Positions 16,066-23,842 of a stretch of DNA of 64,000 nucleotides are shown piece by piece. How positions within the stretch are numbered: the stretch's first letter is position 1; the number at the start of each line of letters is the position of its first letter. Under the pieces are notes generated by a model. The model saw only the letters and a list, made by a program, of their open reading frames with translations, was not told the origin of the DNA and searched no databases. Position numbers and translations under genes: made by a program. Source of the stretch: Pedosphaera sp. (GTDB lineage: Bacteria > Verrucomicrobiota > Verrucomicrobiia > Limisphaerales > Pedosphaeraceae); assembly GCA_028293285.1 (NCBI GenBank), contig JAQGPC010000145.1, forward strand, positions 1 to 64,000. Reading direction: 5' to 3'.

Positions 16066-17414
16066 ATCCATTGTTGCTGGAACAGGTGGTCAACGCCGTG
16101 CTCTACGAAGGTTATATTCTTTATCCCTACCGGCCCTCTTCGAAGAAGAATCAGCAACGTTTTACCTTTGGTCGTGTTTATCCGCAGGCTTACAGTGCCG
16201 CTCAAGACGGGGCGGAGCCATTCCTTATTCAAACGGAGTGCCTCGTGCAAAGTCAGGCGGAATCCCCCGTTCTTGAAGTAAGCGTGCGCTTCCTTCATCC
16301 GATGGCGCGTGAGGTGGGCTCGCTGCCTGATTCGAGTCTGGACTTGACCAATAGCGCTGCCCACTCATTTAAGCCGGTCTCGGAACTTCGGGTGGACGGC
16401 AATCTTTTCCAGAGCTGGCAGGAAGCGGTTGAACGCGAAGTCAAACCTTCCCCGCTATCCTTGCGTGCGCCACTGTCGGGCGGGTTAAACCTTCCCTTTT
16501 GCTTTCCTGCGTCGCAAGTCCCGGAGCCAATCCGGGACCGGCACGGCTGCGTGGCGGGAATGCTCCGGCGTCGGCAGGAGGCGATCGAAGGACTGATCGC
16601 GATTACCGTCGAGCCTGTGGCCCCTGATGTTTTTAAAATTACGGTGCGTGTCTTAAATCATACGCCGTTGGGGGCAACGGAACTGAACGACCAGGATGCA
16701 GTCATCATGCGGACCTTCGCCTCTACTCACACGATTCTCCACATACAGAAAGGGGAATTTATTTCCCAGACAGATACACCGGTTGCTTACCAGCAAGCCG
16801 CCGCCAGTTGCAAGAACAGTGGCACCTGGCCCGTGCTGGTCGGAGACGAAGAAAAGGGTGAACGCGACACCATGCTTTCATCGCCCATTATTCTCTGTGA
16901 CTACCCTAAAATCGCGCTGGAAAGTTCCGGCGATCTTTTTGACGGGACTGAGATCGATGAAATCCTCACGTTGCGCATCATGACAATGACTGATGAGGAG
17001 AAGGGAGAAATGCGCCGGGTGGATGAACACGCCCGCCGCCTCCTGGAGCGAACGGAATCGATGAGCAAGGACCACCTGTTGAAAATGCATGGTGTAATGC
17101 GGGTCGACCGGTCTTTCGATGAAAATATTTTTGGAACTAACACGCGATTGGAAGGTGTTTCCGTGGGGGACATTTATCTCCGGGCGGGTCATCAAGTCCG
17201 GATTCAGCCCAAAGTCCGGGCAGATGCGATTGATATGATGCTCGCCGGAAAAACTGCCGTGATCGAGGCAGTCGAGCAGGATGCTGAAGGACAAATCCAC
17301 CTGGCATTGGTGCTGCAGGATGATCCCGGAAAAGACCTCGGCCTGATGCGCCAGCCGGGCCACCGATTTTTCTACCGGCTGGATGAAATTGAACCCTTAC
17401 GGGAGGACAAATGA
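16062..17414 (+). CDS. Hydrogenase-operon protein of unknown function (450 aa)
   Basis: A 450-aa soluble protein starting MNPLLLEQVVNAVLYEGYIL then YPYRPSSKKNQQRFTFGRVYP. I see no catalytic motif or signal peptide, and no family name comes to mind, though similar proteins accompany DUF5947 and DUF6084 in group 1h hydrogenase loci as I recall them. The C-terminal 100 residues (GDIYLRAGHQVRIQPK, later MLAGKTAVIEAVEQDAEGQI) look like a separate beta-rich domain. Overlaps of four bases at both ends place it firmly in the operon. A scaffold or maturation role is possible. Confidence 0.75.
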   Translation: MNPLLLEQVVNAVLYEGYILYPYRPSSKKNQQRFTFGRVYPQAYSAAQDGAEPFLIQTECLVQSQAESPVLEVSVRFLHPMAREVGSLPDSSLDLTNSAAHSFKPVSELRVDGNLFQSWQEAVEREVKPSPLSLRAPLSGGLNLPFCFPASQVPEPIRDRHGCVAGMLRRRQEAIEGLIAITVEPVAPDVFKITVRVLNHTPLGATELNDQDAVIMRTFASTHTILHIQKGEFISQTDTPVAYQQAAASCKNSGTWPVLVGDEEKGERDTMLSSPIILCDYPKIALESSGDLFDGTEIDEILTLRIMTMTDEEKGEMRRVDEHARRLLERTESMSKDHLLKMHGVMRVDRSFDENIFGTNTRLEGVSVGDIYLRAGHQVRIQPKVRADAIDMMLAGKTAVIEAVEQDAEGQIHLALVLQDDPGKDLGLMRQPGHRFFYRLDEIEPLREDK

Positions 17415-17929
17415 CCAGGCGAATCCTGATAGCCGGCATCGGCAATATTTTTTTGGGTGACGATGCCTTCGGCGTTGAAACCGCGCGCGAGTTGCTGCGG
17501 CAACCGTTGCCCGAGGGGGTTCGCGTCGTTGATTTCGGCATTCGCAGCTATGATTTGGCGTATGCCATGATGGAGGGCAATGATGCGACCATTCTCGTGG
17601 ATGCCACTGCGCGCGGTCAGGAACCAGGCACGGTTTATTTGATCGAACCCGACCTTAATGAAATGGGGCGGCTCGAAGTCGGGGCAGTGAATGCCCACAG
17701 CATAAATCCGGTCGGAGTGCTCCAAATGGTCCGGTCGCTCGGCGGCGGTCTCGGGCGATTGTATCTTGTCGGATGTGAACCGGCGGTGTTGGAAACGGAG
17801 AATGGAGAAATGGGCTTGAGCGCCGTGGTTCAGGCCGCGGTTCCGCGGGCGATTGAAATGATTCGGTCGCTGGTGATTGAACTGGCTCGTGAAAGCAAAG
17901 AACACGGCCTCGTGGAGGCCCAGCTATAG
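17411..17929 (+). CDS. [NiFe] hydrogenase maturation protease
   Basis: A 172-aa endopeptidase of the HyaD/HupD/HybD family: IAGIGNIFLGDDAFG with the nickel-sensing acidic residue in GDDAFG, VDATARGQEPGTVY, and NAHSINPVGVLQM with a conserved His. These proteases cut the C-terminal extension of the large subunit after nickel insertion. Here the predicted target is the 24-residue tail beyond His580 of the large subunit at 19252. It lies directly upstream of the structural genes. Confidence 0.92.
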   Translation: MTRRILIAGIGNIFLGDDAFGVETARELLRQPLPEGVRVVDFGIRSYDLAYAMMEGNDATILVDATARGQEPGTVYLIEPDLNEMGRLEVGAVNAHSINPVGVLQMVRSLGGGLGRLYLVGCEPAVLETENGEMGLSAVVQAAVPRAIEMIRSLVIELARESKEHGLVEAQL

Positions 17930-17941
17930 GAGTTAAATCGT

Positions 17942-18052
17942 ATGCGTAACAAAAAGAAAGTTGCACTCGCATTATCACTGCTGGCGGTGGCTGCTGCTCT
18001 TGCCGCCAATTTTCCAGAGCTTCGGCGTTATATAAAAATTCGGAGCATGTAA
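17942..18052 (+). CDS. 36-aa hydrophobic mini-protein (DUF6893-like)
   Basis: A 36-codon frame beginning MRNKKKVALALSLLAV, continuing AAALAANFPELRRYI and ending KIRSM. It has a TAGGAG ribosome-binding site seven bases ahead of its ATG and begins 12 bases after the protease gene. A basic N-terminus, one short hydrophobic helix and a terminal 'LRRYxKIRxM' motif match, from memory, the DUF6893 small proteins of actinobacteria. It could be a single-pass membrane peptide or an anchor for the hydrogenase. Easily missed by length cut-offs. Confidence 0.65.
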   Translation: MRNKKKVALALSLLAVAAALAANFPELRRYIKIRSM

Positions 18053-18079
18053 ATAAAGGGAAAACGATGTCAGAGGAGA

Positions 18080-18108
18080 GTTGCCAAGCATGGCAACCAA
18101 TGGTTGCC
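18080..18108 (+). promoter_or_regulatory. Alternative hairpin pair in the leader of the small-subunit gene
   Basis: Three segments can pair in two exclusive ways: GTTGCC (18080-18085) with GGCAAC (18092-18097), or GGCAACC (18092-18098) with GGTTGCC (18102-18108). The element is 38 bases upstream of the hydrogenase small-subunit ATG, inside the 93-base gap after the mini-protein. It may set mRNA stability or differential expression of structural against accessory genes. No T-run follows, so it is not a plain terminator. Confidence 0.4.
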
Positions 18109-18145
18109 CGTCACAAGGCGATCAAAAGAAAGGAGAATTAGTTTT

Positions 18146-19219
18146 ATGAAAACACCGGAAGTCCTGGCAAACCGGCCACCGGACGTTAAAGAAGTCCACA
18201 TCATCTGGATGACAAGCGGTCTGAGTTGCGATGGAGATACTATTTCCACCACTGGCGCTAGTCTACCCAGCATCGAAGACGTGGTCATGGGCAATATCCC
18301 CGGCCTGCCAAAGGTGCATCTGCACAATCCAGTTCTGGCCTATGAAGTGGGTGATGACTTCATGAAGTATTGGCACATGGCTGCGGAGGGGAGATTAGAT
18401 CCTTTTGTCCTTGTGCTGGAAGGTTCTGTTCCCAACGAAAATATTAAATCGGAAGGCTACTGGGCCGCCATGGGCACCGACCCGCACACTGGCCAGCCCA
18501 TTACCACCAACGAATGGATTGATCGTCTGGCACCAAAAGCTCTCGCGATCGTCTGTGCCGGCACCTGCGCGACCTATGGCGGCATCCATGCCATGGAAGG
18601 CAATCCCACGGGCGCGATGGGACTGGCGGATTACCTCGGCTGGGAGTGGCGCTCGAAGGCAGGTCTGCCCATCGTGAATGTGCCTGGTTGCCCGGTGCAG
18701 CCTGACAATATGATGGAGACGCTGCTTTACCTTCTTTATCAAGTGGCGGGTCTGGCACCAATGATTCCGCTGGATGAACAGTTACGACCCACCTGGCTTT
18801 TTGGCAAAACCGTTCATGAGGGTTGTGATCGCGGCAGTTATTATGAGCAGGCAGACTTCGCTCATGAATACGGTTCACCCAAATGTCTGGTGAAGATCGG
18901 TTGTTGGGGACCAGTGGTGAATTGCAATGTAACCAAACGAGGTTGGATGGACGGCATCGGTGGCTGCCCCAATGTGGGTGGCATTTGTATCGGCTGCACC
19001 ATGCCCGGCTTTCCGGATAAGTTCATGCCTTTTATGGATGCGCCACCAGGGGCGGCGCTTTCGACTGCAATCGTCGGGATATGGGGCGGGGCTGTCCGAA
19101 AATTGCGCGCCATTACCAACCGCACGGTGAACAAGGAACCGAAATGGCATCATCGGGGAACGCACCTCACAACGGGCTACCAGCCCAAGTATTACGGCAA
19201 TGGCAACGGCAGGGGATAG
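18146..19219 (+). CDS. hhyS: Group 1h [NiFe] hydrogenase small subunit
   Basis: A 357-aa iron-sulfur subunit. The proximal-cluster motif is C28-D-G-D31 instead of the usual CxxC, so Asp31 replaces a Cys, as reported for the group 1h enzyme of Ralstonia. Other cluster motifs follow: CAGTCATYGG, VPGCPVQP, EGCDRGSYYE, KCLVKIGCWGPVVNC and GGCPNVGGICIGCTMPGF. There is no twin-arginine signal and no C-terminal membrane anchor, as usual for this cytoplasm-facing, oxygen-insensitive high-affinity group. The ATG at 18146 follows AAAGGAG. It transfers electrons from the Ni-Fe site toward the respiratory chain during oxidation of trace H2. Confidence 0.93.
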   Translation: MKTPEVLANRPPDVKEVHIIWMTSGLSCDGDTISTTGASLPSIEDVVMGNIPGLPKVHLHNPVLAYEVGDDFMKYWHMAAEGRLDPFVLVLEGSVPNENIKSEGYWAAMGTDPHTGQPITTNEWIDRLAPKALAIVCAGTCATYGGIHAMEGNPTGAMGLADYLGWEWRSKAGLPIVNVPGCPVQPDNMMETLLYLLYQVAGLAPMIPLDEQLRPTWLFGKTVHEGCDRGSYYEQADFAHEYGSPKCLVKIGCWGPVVNCNVTKRGWMDGIGGCPNVGGICIGCTMPGFPDKFMPFMDAPPGAALSTAIVGIWGGAVRKLRAITNRTVNKEPKWHHRGTHLTTGYQPKYYGNGNGRG

Positions 19220-19251
19220 GGCAACATAAAAATTCAAAAAGAGAGGTTTAT

Positions 19252-21066
19252 ATGGCAGAGGCAATTGCAACCAAACCAAGGCAGACAACGCCCGGCAAGA
19301 GCGGCCAAATCGTGGAAATGTCCTGGGATCCAATCACGCGCATTGTAGGAAGTCTGGGCATCTTCACTAAAATCGATTTTGAGAACAAAAAAGTTGTGGA
19401 ATGCCATGCCACTTCCTCCATCTTTCGTGGCTACAGCATTTTCATGCAGAACAAAGATCCGCGCGACACCCATTTTATCACCAGCCGAATTTGCGGCATC
19501 TGCGGTGATAATCACGCCACCTGCTCGGTTTACGCGCAGAACATGGCTTACGGTATTAAACCTCCACCACTCGCTGAATGGATCGTCAATCTCGGCGAGG
19601 CGGCCGAATACATGTTCGACCATTGTATTTACCAGGACAACCTCGTCGGAGTGGACTTCTGCGAAATGATGGTGCGGGAAACCAATCCCGGCGTTTGGGA
19701 AAAGGCCAAGGTAACTCCAGCCCCACATGCCAAAGATCATGGTTACCGTACCATCGGCGAAATCATGACGGCTCTCAATCCGTTCGAGGGCGAGTTCTAT
19801 CGCAAGACTTTGCAGATGAGCCGGGTCACCCGCGAAATGTTCTGTCTCATGGAAGGCCGGCACGTGCACCCTTCAACGCTCTATCCCGGCGGTGTCGGCA
19901 CGGTCCCTTCCATTCAGGTTTTTACGGACTATCTCACGCGGCTCATGAATTACATTGAATTTATGAAAGCGGTCGTTCCGTTGCACGACGACCTCTTTGA
20001 TTTCTTTTATGAAGCGCTACCGGGCTACGAACAGGTCGGGCAACGTCGCATTCTCCTCGGCTGCTGGGGTTCGTTCCAAGACCCCGATGTGTGCGATTAC
20101 AATTACCGCACCATGGATGAGTGGGGCAGGGCGATGTTTGTCACGCCCGGCATCATCGTTGATGGCGAACTCGTCACGACCAACTTGATTGATATCAACC
20201 TCGGTATTCGCATCCTCCTCGGTTCCGCTTACTACGAGGATTGGCAGGATAGCGGAAAAACCTTCGTCAAGCATGACCCGCTCGGCAATCCCGTGGACAA
20301 GCGGCATCCTTGGAACCAGACGACCACTCCGAAACCACAGAAGCGCGATTTCGACGGAAACTATAGCTGGGTTATGTCGCCTCGCTGGTTTGACAAACGC
20401 ACCGGGGATCATCTGGCACTGGACACTGGTGGCGGTCCCATCGCCCGGCTTTGGACGACGGCGCTCGCCAAGTTGGTCGATATCGGCTACGTCCAGGCCA
20501 CAGGCCACAGTGTCAAGATTCGCCTGCCGAAGACATCGCTGAAGCCTGAAGTCGAACTCGAGTGGAAAATTCCAAAGTGGAGCAACGCCATTGAGCGCGA
20601 TCGGGCCCGTTCCTACTTCCAAGCCTATGCAGCTGGCGTCGCTCTCTACTGTGTGGAGCAGGCGATGAAGGAAGTGCTCGCCGGTCGGACGCAAACTTTC
20701 ACGCCTTTCAAGGTGCCGGAAGAGGCCATCAGTTGTGGCTTCCATGAAGCGGTGCGCGGAGTGCTCTCGCACCATATGGTCATCAAAAATCGCAAGGTGG
20801 CCAATTATCATCCTTATCCACCGACCCCGTGGAACGCCAGTCCGCGCGACAGTTACGGCACGCCTGGCCCGTATGAGGATGCAGTCCAAAACACGCCCCT
20901 CTTCGAGGAGAACGGGCCGGATAAATTCAAGGGCATCGATATCATGCGAACGGTCCGCAGTTTCGATCCCTGCCTGCCGTGCGGTGTCCATATGTATCTG
21001 GGCAACGGCAAGCTTCTCAAACAACTCCATAACCCGACGGCTTTCGCTCCGCTCGCCAAAAAATAA
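19252..21066 (+). CDS. hhyL: Group 1h [NiFe] hydrogenase large subunit
   Basis: A 604-aa catalytic subunit. The L1 motif is SRICGICGDNHATC with Cys81 and Cys84, and the L2 motif is SFDPCLPCGVH with Cys574 and Cys577; these four Cys bind the Ni-Fe centre. The 24 residues after His580 are the extension removed by the maturation protease. The ATG at 19252 has GAGAGG upstream and gives MAEAIATKPRQTTPGKSGQI; an upstream start would overlap the small subunit by over 130 bases. The motif set and partner subunit fit group 1h, the type used by actinobacteria, acidobacteria and verrucomicrobia to scavenge atmospheric H2. Confidence 0.94.
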   Translation: MAEAIATKPRQTTPGKSGQIVEMSWDPITRIVGSLGIFTKIDFENKKVVECHATSSIFRGYSIFMQNKDPRDTHFITSRICGICGDNHATCSVYAQNMAYGIKPPPLAEWIVNLGEAAEYMFDHCIYQDNLVGVDFCEMMVRETNPGVWEKAKVTPAPHAKDHGYRTIGEIMTALNPFEGEFYRKTLQMSRVTREMFCLMEGRHVHPSTLYPGGVGTVPSIQVFTDYLTRLMNYIEFMKAVVPLHDDLFDFFYEALPGYEQVGQRRILLGCWGSFQDPDVCDYNYRTMDEWGRAMFVTPGIIVDGELVTTNLIDINLGIRILLGSAYYEDWQDSGKTFVKHDPLGNPVDKRHPWNQTTTPKPQKRDFDGNYSWVMSPRWFDKRTGDHLALDTGGGPIARLWTTALAKLVDIGYVQATGHSVKIRLPKTSLKPEVELEWKIPKWSNAIERDRARSYFQAYAAGVALYCVEQAMKEVLAGRTQTFTPFKVPEEAISCGFHEAVRGVLSHHMVIKNRKVANYHPYPPTPWNASPRDSYGTPGPYEDAVQNTPLFEENGPDKFKGIDIMRTVRSFDPCLPCGVHMYLGNGKLLKQLHNPTAFAPLAKK

Positions 21067-21083
21067 ACCCGCCCCAAACAAAT

Positions 21084-21779
21084 ATGATACCTACAATCGA
21101 AGCTTCACCTGAAGAAACTTACGACATTGAACTCGAACAAAGCCTGCTCCAGGCCAACGCCAAACTGGCAAAGGAAAATCGCGCGCAGTTGGATCATTAT
21201 AACATCACGGCCATCGATTTCATGGGCGCAATAGGCTCCGGTAAAACGACGCTCATTGCCCGCATGGTCGGGAAGATGAAGCACCAGCTCAATCTGGCCG
21301 TATTTAACGGCGATGCCACCACGGTTGACGATGTCAATCTCATTGCCACCCAGGGTGTGCCGACAGTGCAACTGGCCACCGTCAATGGGTGTCATCTGGA
21401 TGCCAATCTCGTGGGCAAGGCTCTGCTTAAGATCGACCTTAAAACGGTGGATCTGATCTTCATCGAAAATATCGGCAATCTTATTTGTCCGGCCGAGTTC
21501 CCGTTGGGATCGCGGAGCCGGGTTGTCGTCGTGAGTGTGACGGAGGGACCCTACATGGTGAAGAAACATCCGCACATGTTCCTTGGTGCGGATATTGTGG
21601 TGATCAATAAAATTGATTTGGCGGAGGTGATGGGTGTCAAAGTGAGTGACCTGACTCGCGACGTGCATACCCTGAAGCCGGACATCAAGGTTATTCCCAC
21701 CAGTTGCAAAACTGGCGCTGGATTGGATGAGGTTGCGGCGGCACTGCTGGCGGCCAAAGGGTCACGCAGCGATGCATGA
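21084..21779 (+). CDS. hypB: Hydrogenase nickel incorporation GTPase HypB
   Basis: A 231-aa SIMIBI GTPase with a P-loop GAIGSGKTT at residues 48-56, metal-switch region FNGDATTVDD, NGCHLD, and NKID near residue 175 for guanine recognition. It has no N-terminal His-rich nickel-storage stretch. HypB with HypA inserts nickel into the large subunit. It lies 17 bases after hhyL and overlaps hypA by eight bases. Confidence 0.95.
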   Translation: MIPTIEASPEETYDIELEQSLLQANAKLAKENRAQLDHYNITAIDFMGAIGSGKTTLIARMVGKMKHQLNLAVFNGDATTVDDVNLIATQGVPTVQLATVNGCHLDANLVGKALLKIDLKTVDLIFIENIGNLICPAEFPLGSRSRVVVVSVTEGPYMVKKHPHMFLGADIVVINKIDLAEVMGVKVSDLTRDVHTLKPDIKVIPTSCKTGAGLDEVAAALLAAKGSRSDA

Positions 21780-22143
21780 ACTCTCAATCGTATCCGGCAT
21801 AGTGGAGAGTATCCTGGATTTTGTTGCTAAGCATCAGATCAGAAAGGTTCTCGATGTGCGGTTGACGGTGGGAGAATTGACGCATCTGGAGGCTGAACAG
21901 TTACGGTTTTGTTATACGGCTATGATCGAGCAGACAGCCATTCAGGGATCAACGCTGGAGGTCGAAGCCGTGCGCGCAGAAGTAAATTGTCCGCATTGCT
22001 CGTACCAGGGACCGCCGAAATATTGGGAAGAAGCTTTGGCCATGGCGCCTGTCCCAACCTTGCAATGCCCGCAATGTGGCAAAGCAACGGAAGCGATCCA
22101 GGGACATGAATGTGCAATTAAATCCATCAAGTATGTCACTTAA
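21772..22143 (+). CDS. hypA: Hydrogenase nickel metallochaperone HypA
   Basis: A 123-aa HypA beginning MHELSIVSGIVE, where His2 is the conserved nickel ligand, and with the zinc site CPHC...CPQC (residues about 73-76 and 99-102). It hands nickel to the hydrogenase with HypB. The start at 21772 overlaps the end of hypB; a longer frame from 21727 lacks the required M-H-E start. Confidence 0.95.
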   Translation: MHELSIVSGIVESILDFVAKHQIRKVLDVRLTVGELTHLEAEQLRFCYTAMIEQTAIQGSTLEVEAVRAEVNCPHCSYQGPPKYWEEALAMAPVPTLQCPQCGKATEAIQGHECAIKSIKYVT

Positions 22144-23047
22144 TCCAGCCACACACACTGCAACGGCACCAGCCATTCACGCGTCTCCAGTCAACAGTGC
22201 GTCCCGGCCCGCTGACGAACTGAAACAACAGGGCAGGCGCGTTCAGGAATTGGTCGAACAAATTGACGCCATGCCTGACCCCGCCACGCGCGCGCTTATG
22301 CAGGATTGTTTGCAGTCGGTGCTGGAGCTTCACGGCCAAGGTTTGGCTCAGATATTGCACGTGGTGCAGGATGCCGGTTCCGATGGACAAAAGGTTTTCG
22401 ACCAGCTCATCCACGACAGTGTTGTGCGCGGACTGCTGCTTATTCACGGATTGCATCCTGTCAGTCTGGAGGCTCGTTTGCATGAGGCGTTGAATAAGGT
22501 TCGCCCATACATGAAAAGTCACGGTGGCAATGTTGAGCTGATCAGCCTCGAAAACGATATGGCCCGCTTGCGACTTCAAGGCACCTGTAAAAGTTGTCCT
22601 TCCTCTGCTGTGACCATGGAGTTGGCGGTTAGACAAGCCATCGAAGAAGCCTGTCCTGACTTGATGGGATTCGCAGTAGAAGGAGCGGGGGACCAAGCTG
22701 CTCCGGGGGAAGTGATTCGCAACGGGAAATTGCCGCCCACGCCCGCCTGGATTGTTCTCGATGGCATCGGCCAGCTTGATAACTGGGATGTTAAGACAAT
22801 CGAGGCCGGGGGCGTCCCACTCATCATTTGCAGGGTGAACGAAATTTTTTACGTCTATCGCAACGTTTGTCCTGCTTGTGGTCTTTCGTTTAAAACGGGT
22901 GGGTTTGAAAAAGGTCTGCTCCGATGTTCATCAGGCCATCGCTACGAAGTGCAACGTGCCGGTCATGGCCTTGATAATCCCGATCTCCATCTCGATCCAT
23001 TTCCACTGCTTGTCGAAAATGGCCAGGTGAAAGTTTCTGTGAGGTGA
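22133..23047 (+). CDS. NifU-domain/Rieske-like iron-sulfur protein (HhyE-like)
   Basis: A 304-aa fusion. Residues about 25-110 are an alpha-helical region (ELVEQIDAMPDPATRALMQ). A NifU C-terminal-type domain follows with C152-x2-C155 (GTCKSCPSS), then a Rieske-like beta domain from about 210. In that domain the ligand set is unusual: C246-P-A-C249 and C265-S-S-G-H269 instead of CxH...CxxH. Proteins of this make-up next to group 1h hydrogenases are proposed to carry electrons from the enzyme to the quinone pool; HhyE of Mycobacterium smegmatis is the named example I recall. The start is uncertain: ATGs at 22106 and 22133 both overlap hypA. Confidence 0.82.
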   Translation: MSLNPATHTATAPAIHASPVNSASRPADELKQQGRRVQELVEQIDAMPDPATRALMQDCLQSVLELHGQGLAQILHVVQDAGSDGQKVFDQLIHDSVVRGLLLIHGLHPVSLEARLHEALNKVRPYMKSHGGNVELISLENDMARLRLQGTCKSCPSSAVTMELAVRQAIEEACPDLMGFAVEGAGDQAAPGEVIRNGKLPPTPAWIVLDGIGQLDNWDVKTIEAGGVPLIICRVNEIFYVYRNVCPACGLSFKTGGFEKGLLRCSSGHRYEVQRAGHGLDNPDLHLDPFPLLVENGQVKVSVR

Positions 23048-23050
23048 ACC

Positions 23051-23842
23051 ATGATGACGCTAATCTCTTTCCTCTTCCTGGGATTCTTTCTCGGTATGCG
23101 GCATGCCACGGATGCAGACCACGTTGTCGCCGTCACCACGATTGTGAGCCGTGAACGCACGATTCGTAACGCGGCGCTTATTGGCGTGGTTTGGGGAATT
23201 GGTCATACGCTTACTTTGGTACTGGTCGGCGGAACGATTGTTCTCTTTGGTGTGGTCGTTCCCAATCGGATTGGTCTCTCATTGGAGTTTTCTGTTGCCT
23301 TGATGCTGATTCTGCTTGGTGTATTGAACTTTAAAAGTTTTACGCGGTCCCTCAGGCAAACCGCCAATCCGGTGGATGAACGCGTAAGTGATGCGTACCA
23401 TGCGCATTCCCATTACCATGACGACTTTGTTCATAGTCACCCGCACAGTCATGAACCAGAATCACATAATCACGGAACAGGGGATCAACCTCCAACCTGG
23501 TTCGATTTGAGATTTGAGCGACTGGGTTTTTACCAAACCCTGCGCCCACTAATTGTCGGAATTGTGCATGGCTTGGCAGGCTCGGCAGCCGTCGCACTGC
23601 TGGTGTTGCCATTGATTCAGAACCCCCTCTGGGCCATCGCCTATCTGCTGATCTTTGGTGTGGGAACGATCGGCGGCATGATGCTTATCACTGCCGCCAT
23701 TGCCTTGCCTTTCAGCTACACTGCGCGGCGTTCGGTTGCCTTTCATCGCCACCTCGGCTTCGCCGCCAGCTTTATGAGTCTGGGTTTAGGCGTTTTTCTC
23801 GTTTACCAGATCGGCTTTGTGGATGGCCTTTTCACCAAATGA
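23051..23842 (+). CDS. Nickel permease (NicO/NiCoT-like) with His-rich loop
   Basis: A 263-aa membrane protein with about six helices. GMRHATDADHV in the first helix is the H-x4-D-H signature of the nickel/cobalt transporter superfamily, and a cytosolic or periplasmic loop near residues 115-142 carries about ten His (HAHSHYHDD, HSHPHSHEP, SHNH). Placement between the Fe-S gene and hypF indicates nickel supply for the hydrogenase. It overlaps hypF by four bases. Efflux-type RcnA relatives look similar, so direction of transport is inferred from context. Confidence 0.85.
   Translation: MMTLISFLFLGFFLGMRHATDADHVVAVTTIVSRERTIRNAALIGVVWGIGHTLTLVLVGGTIVLFGVVVPNRIGLSLEFSVALMLILLGVLNFKSFTRSLRQTANPVDERVSDAYHAHSHYHDDFVHSHPHSHEPESHNHGTGDQPPTWFDLRFERLGFYQTLRPLIVGIVHGLAGSAAVALLVLPLIQNPLWAIAYLLIFGVGTIGGMMLITAAIALPFSYTARRSVAFHRHLGFAASFMSLGLGVFLVYQIGFVDGLFTK

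Noticed and set aside
20017-21081. Open frame of 354 codons on the minus strand inside the hydrogenase large-subunit gene
   Set aside because: It lies opposite conserved L2 coding sequence and has no domain; a shadow of GC-rich third positions.
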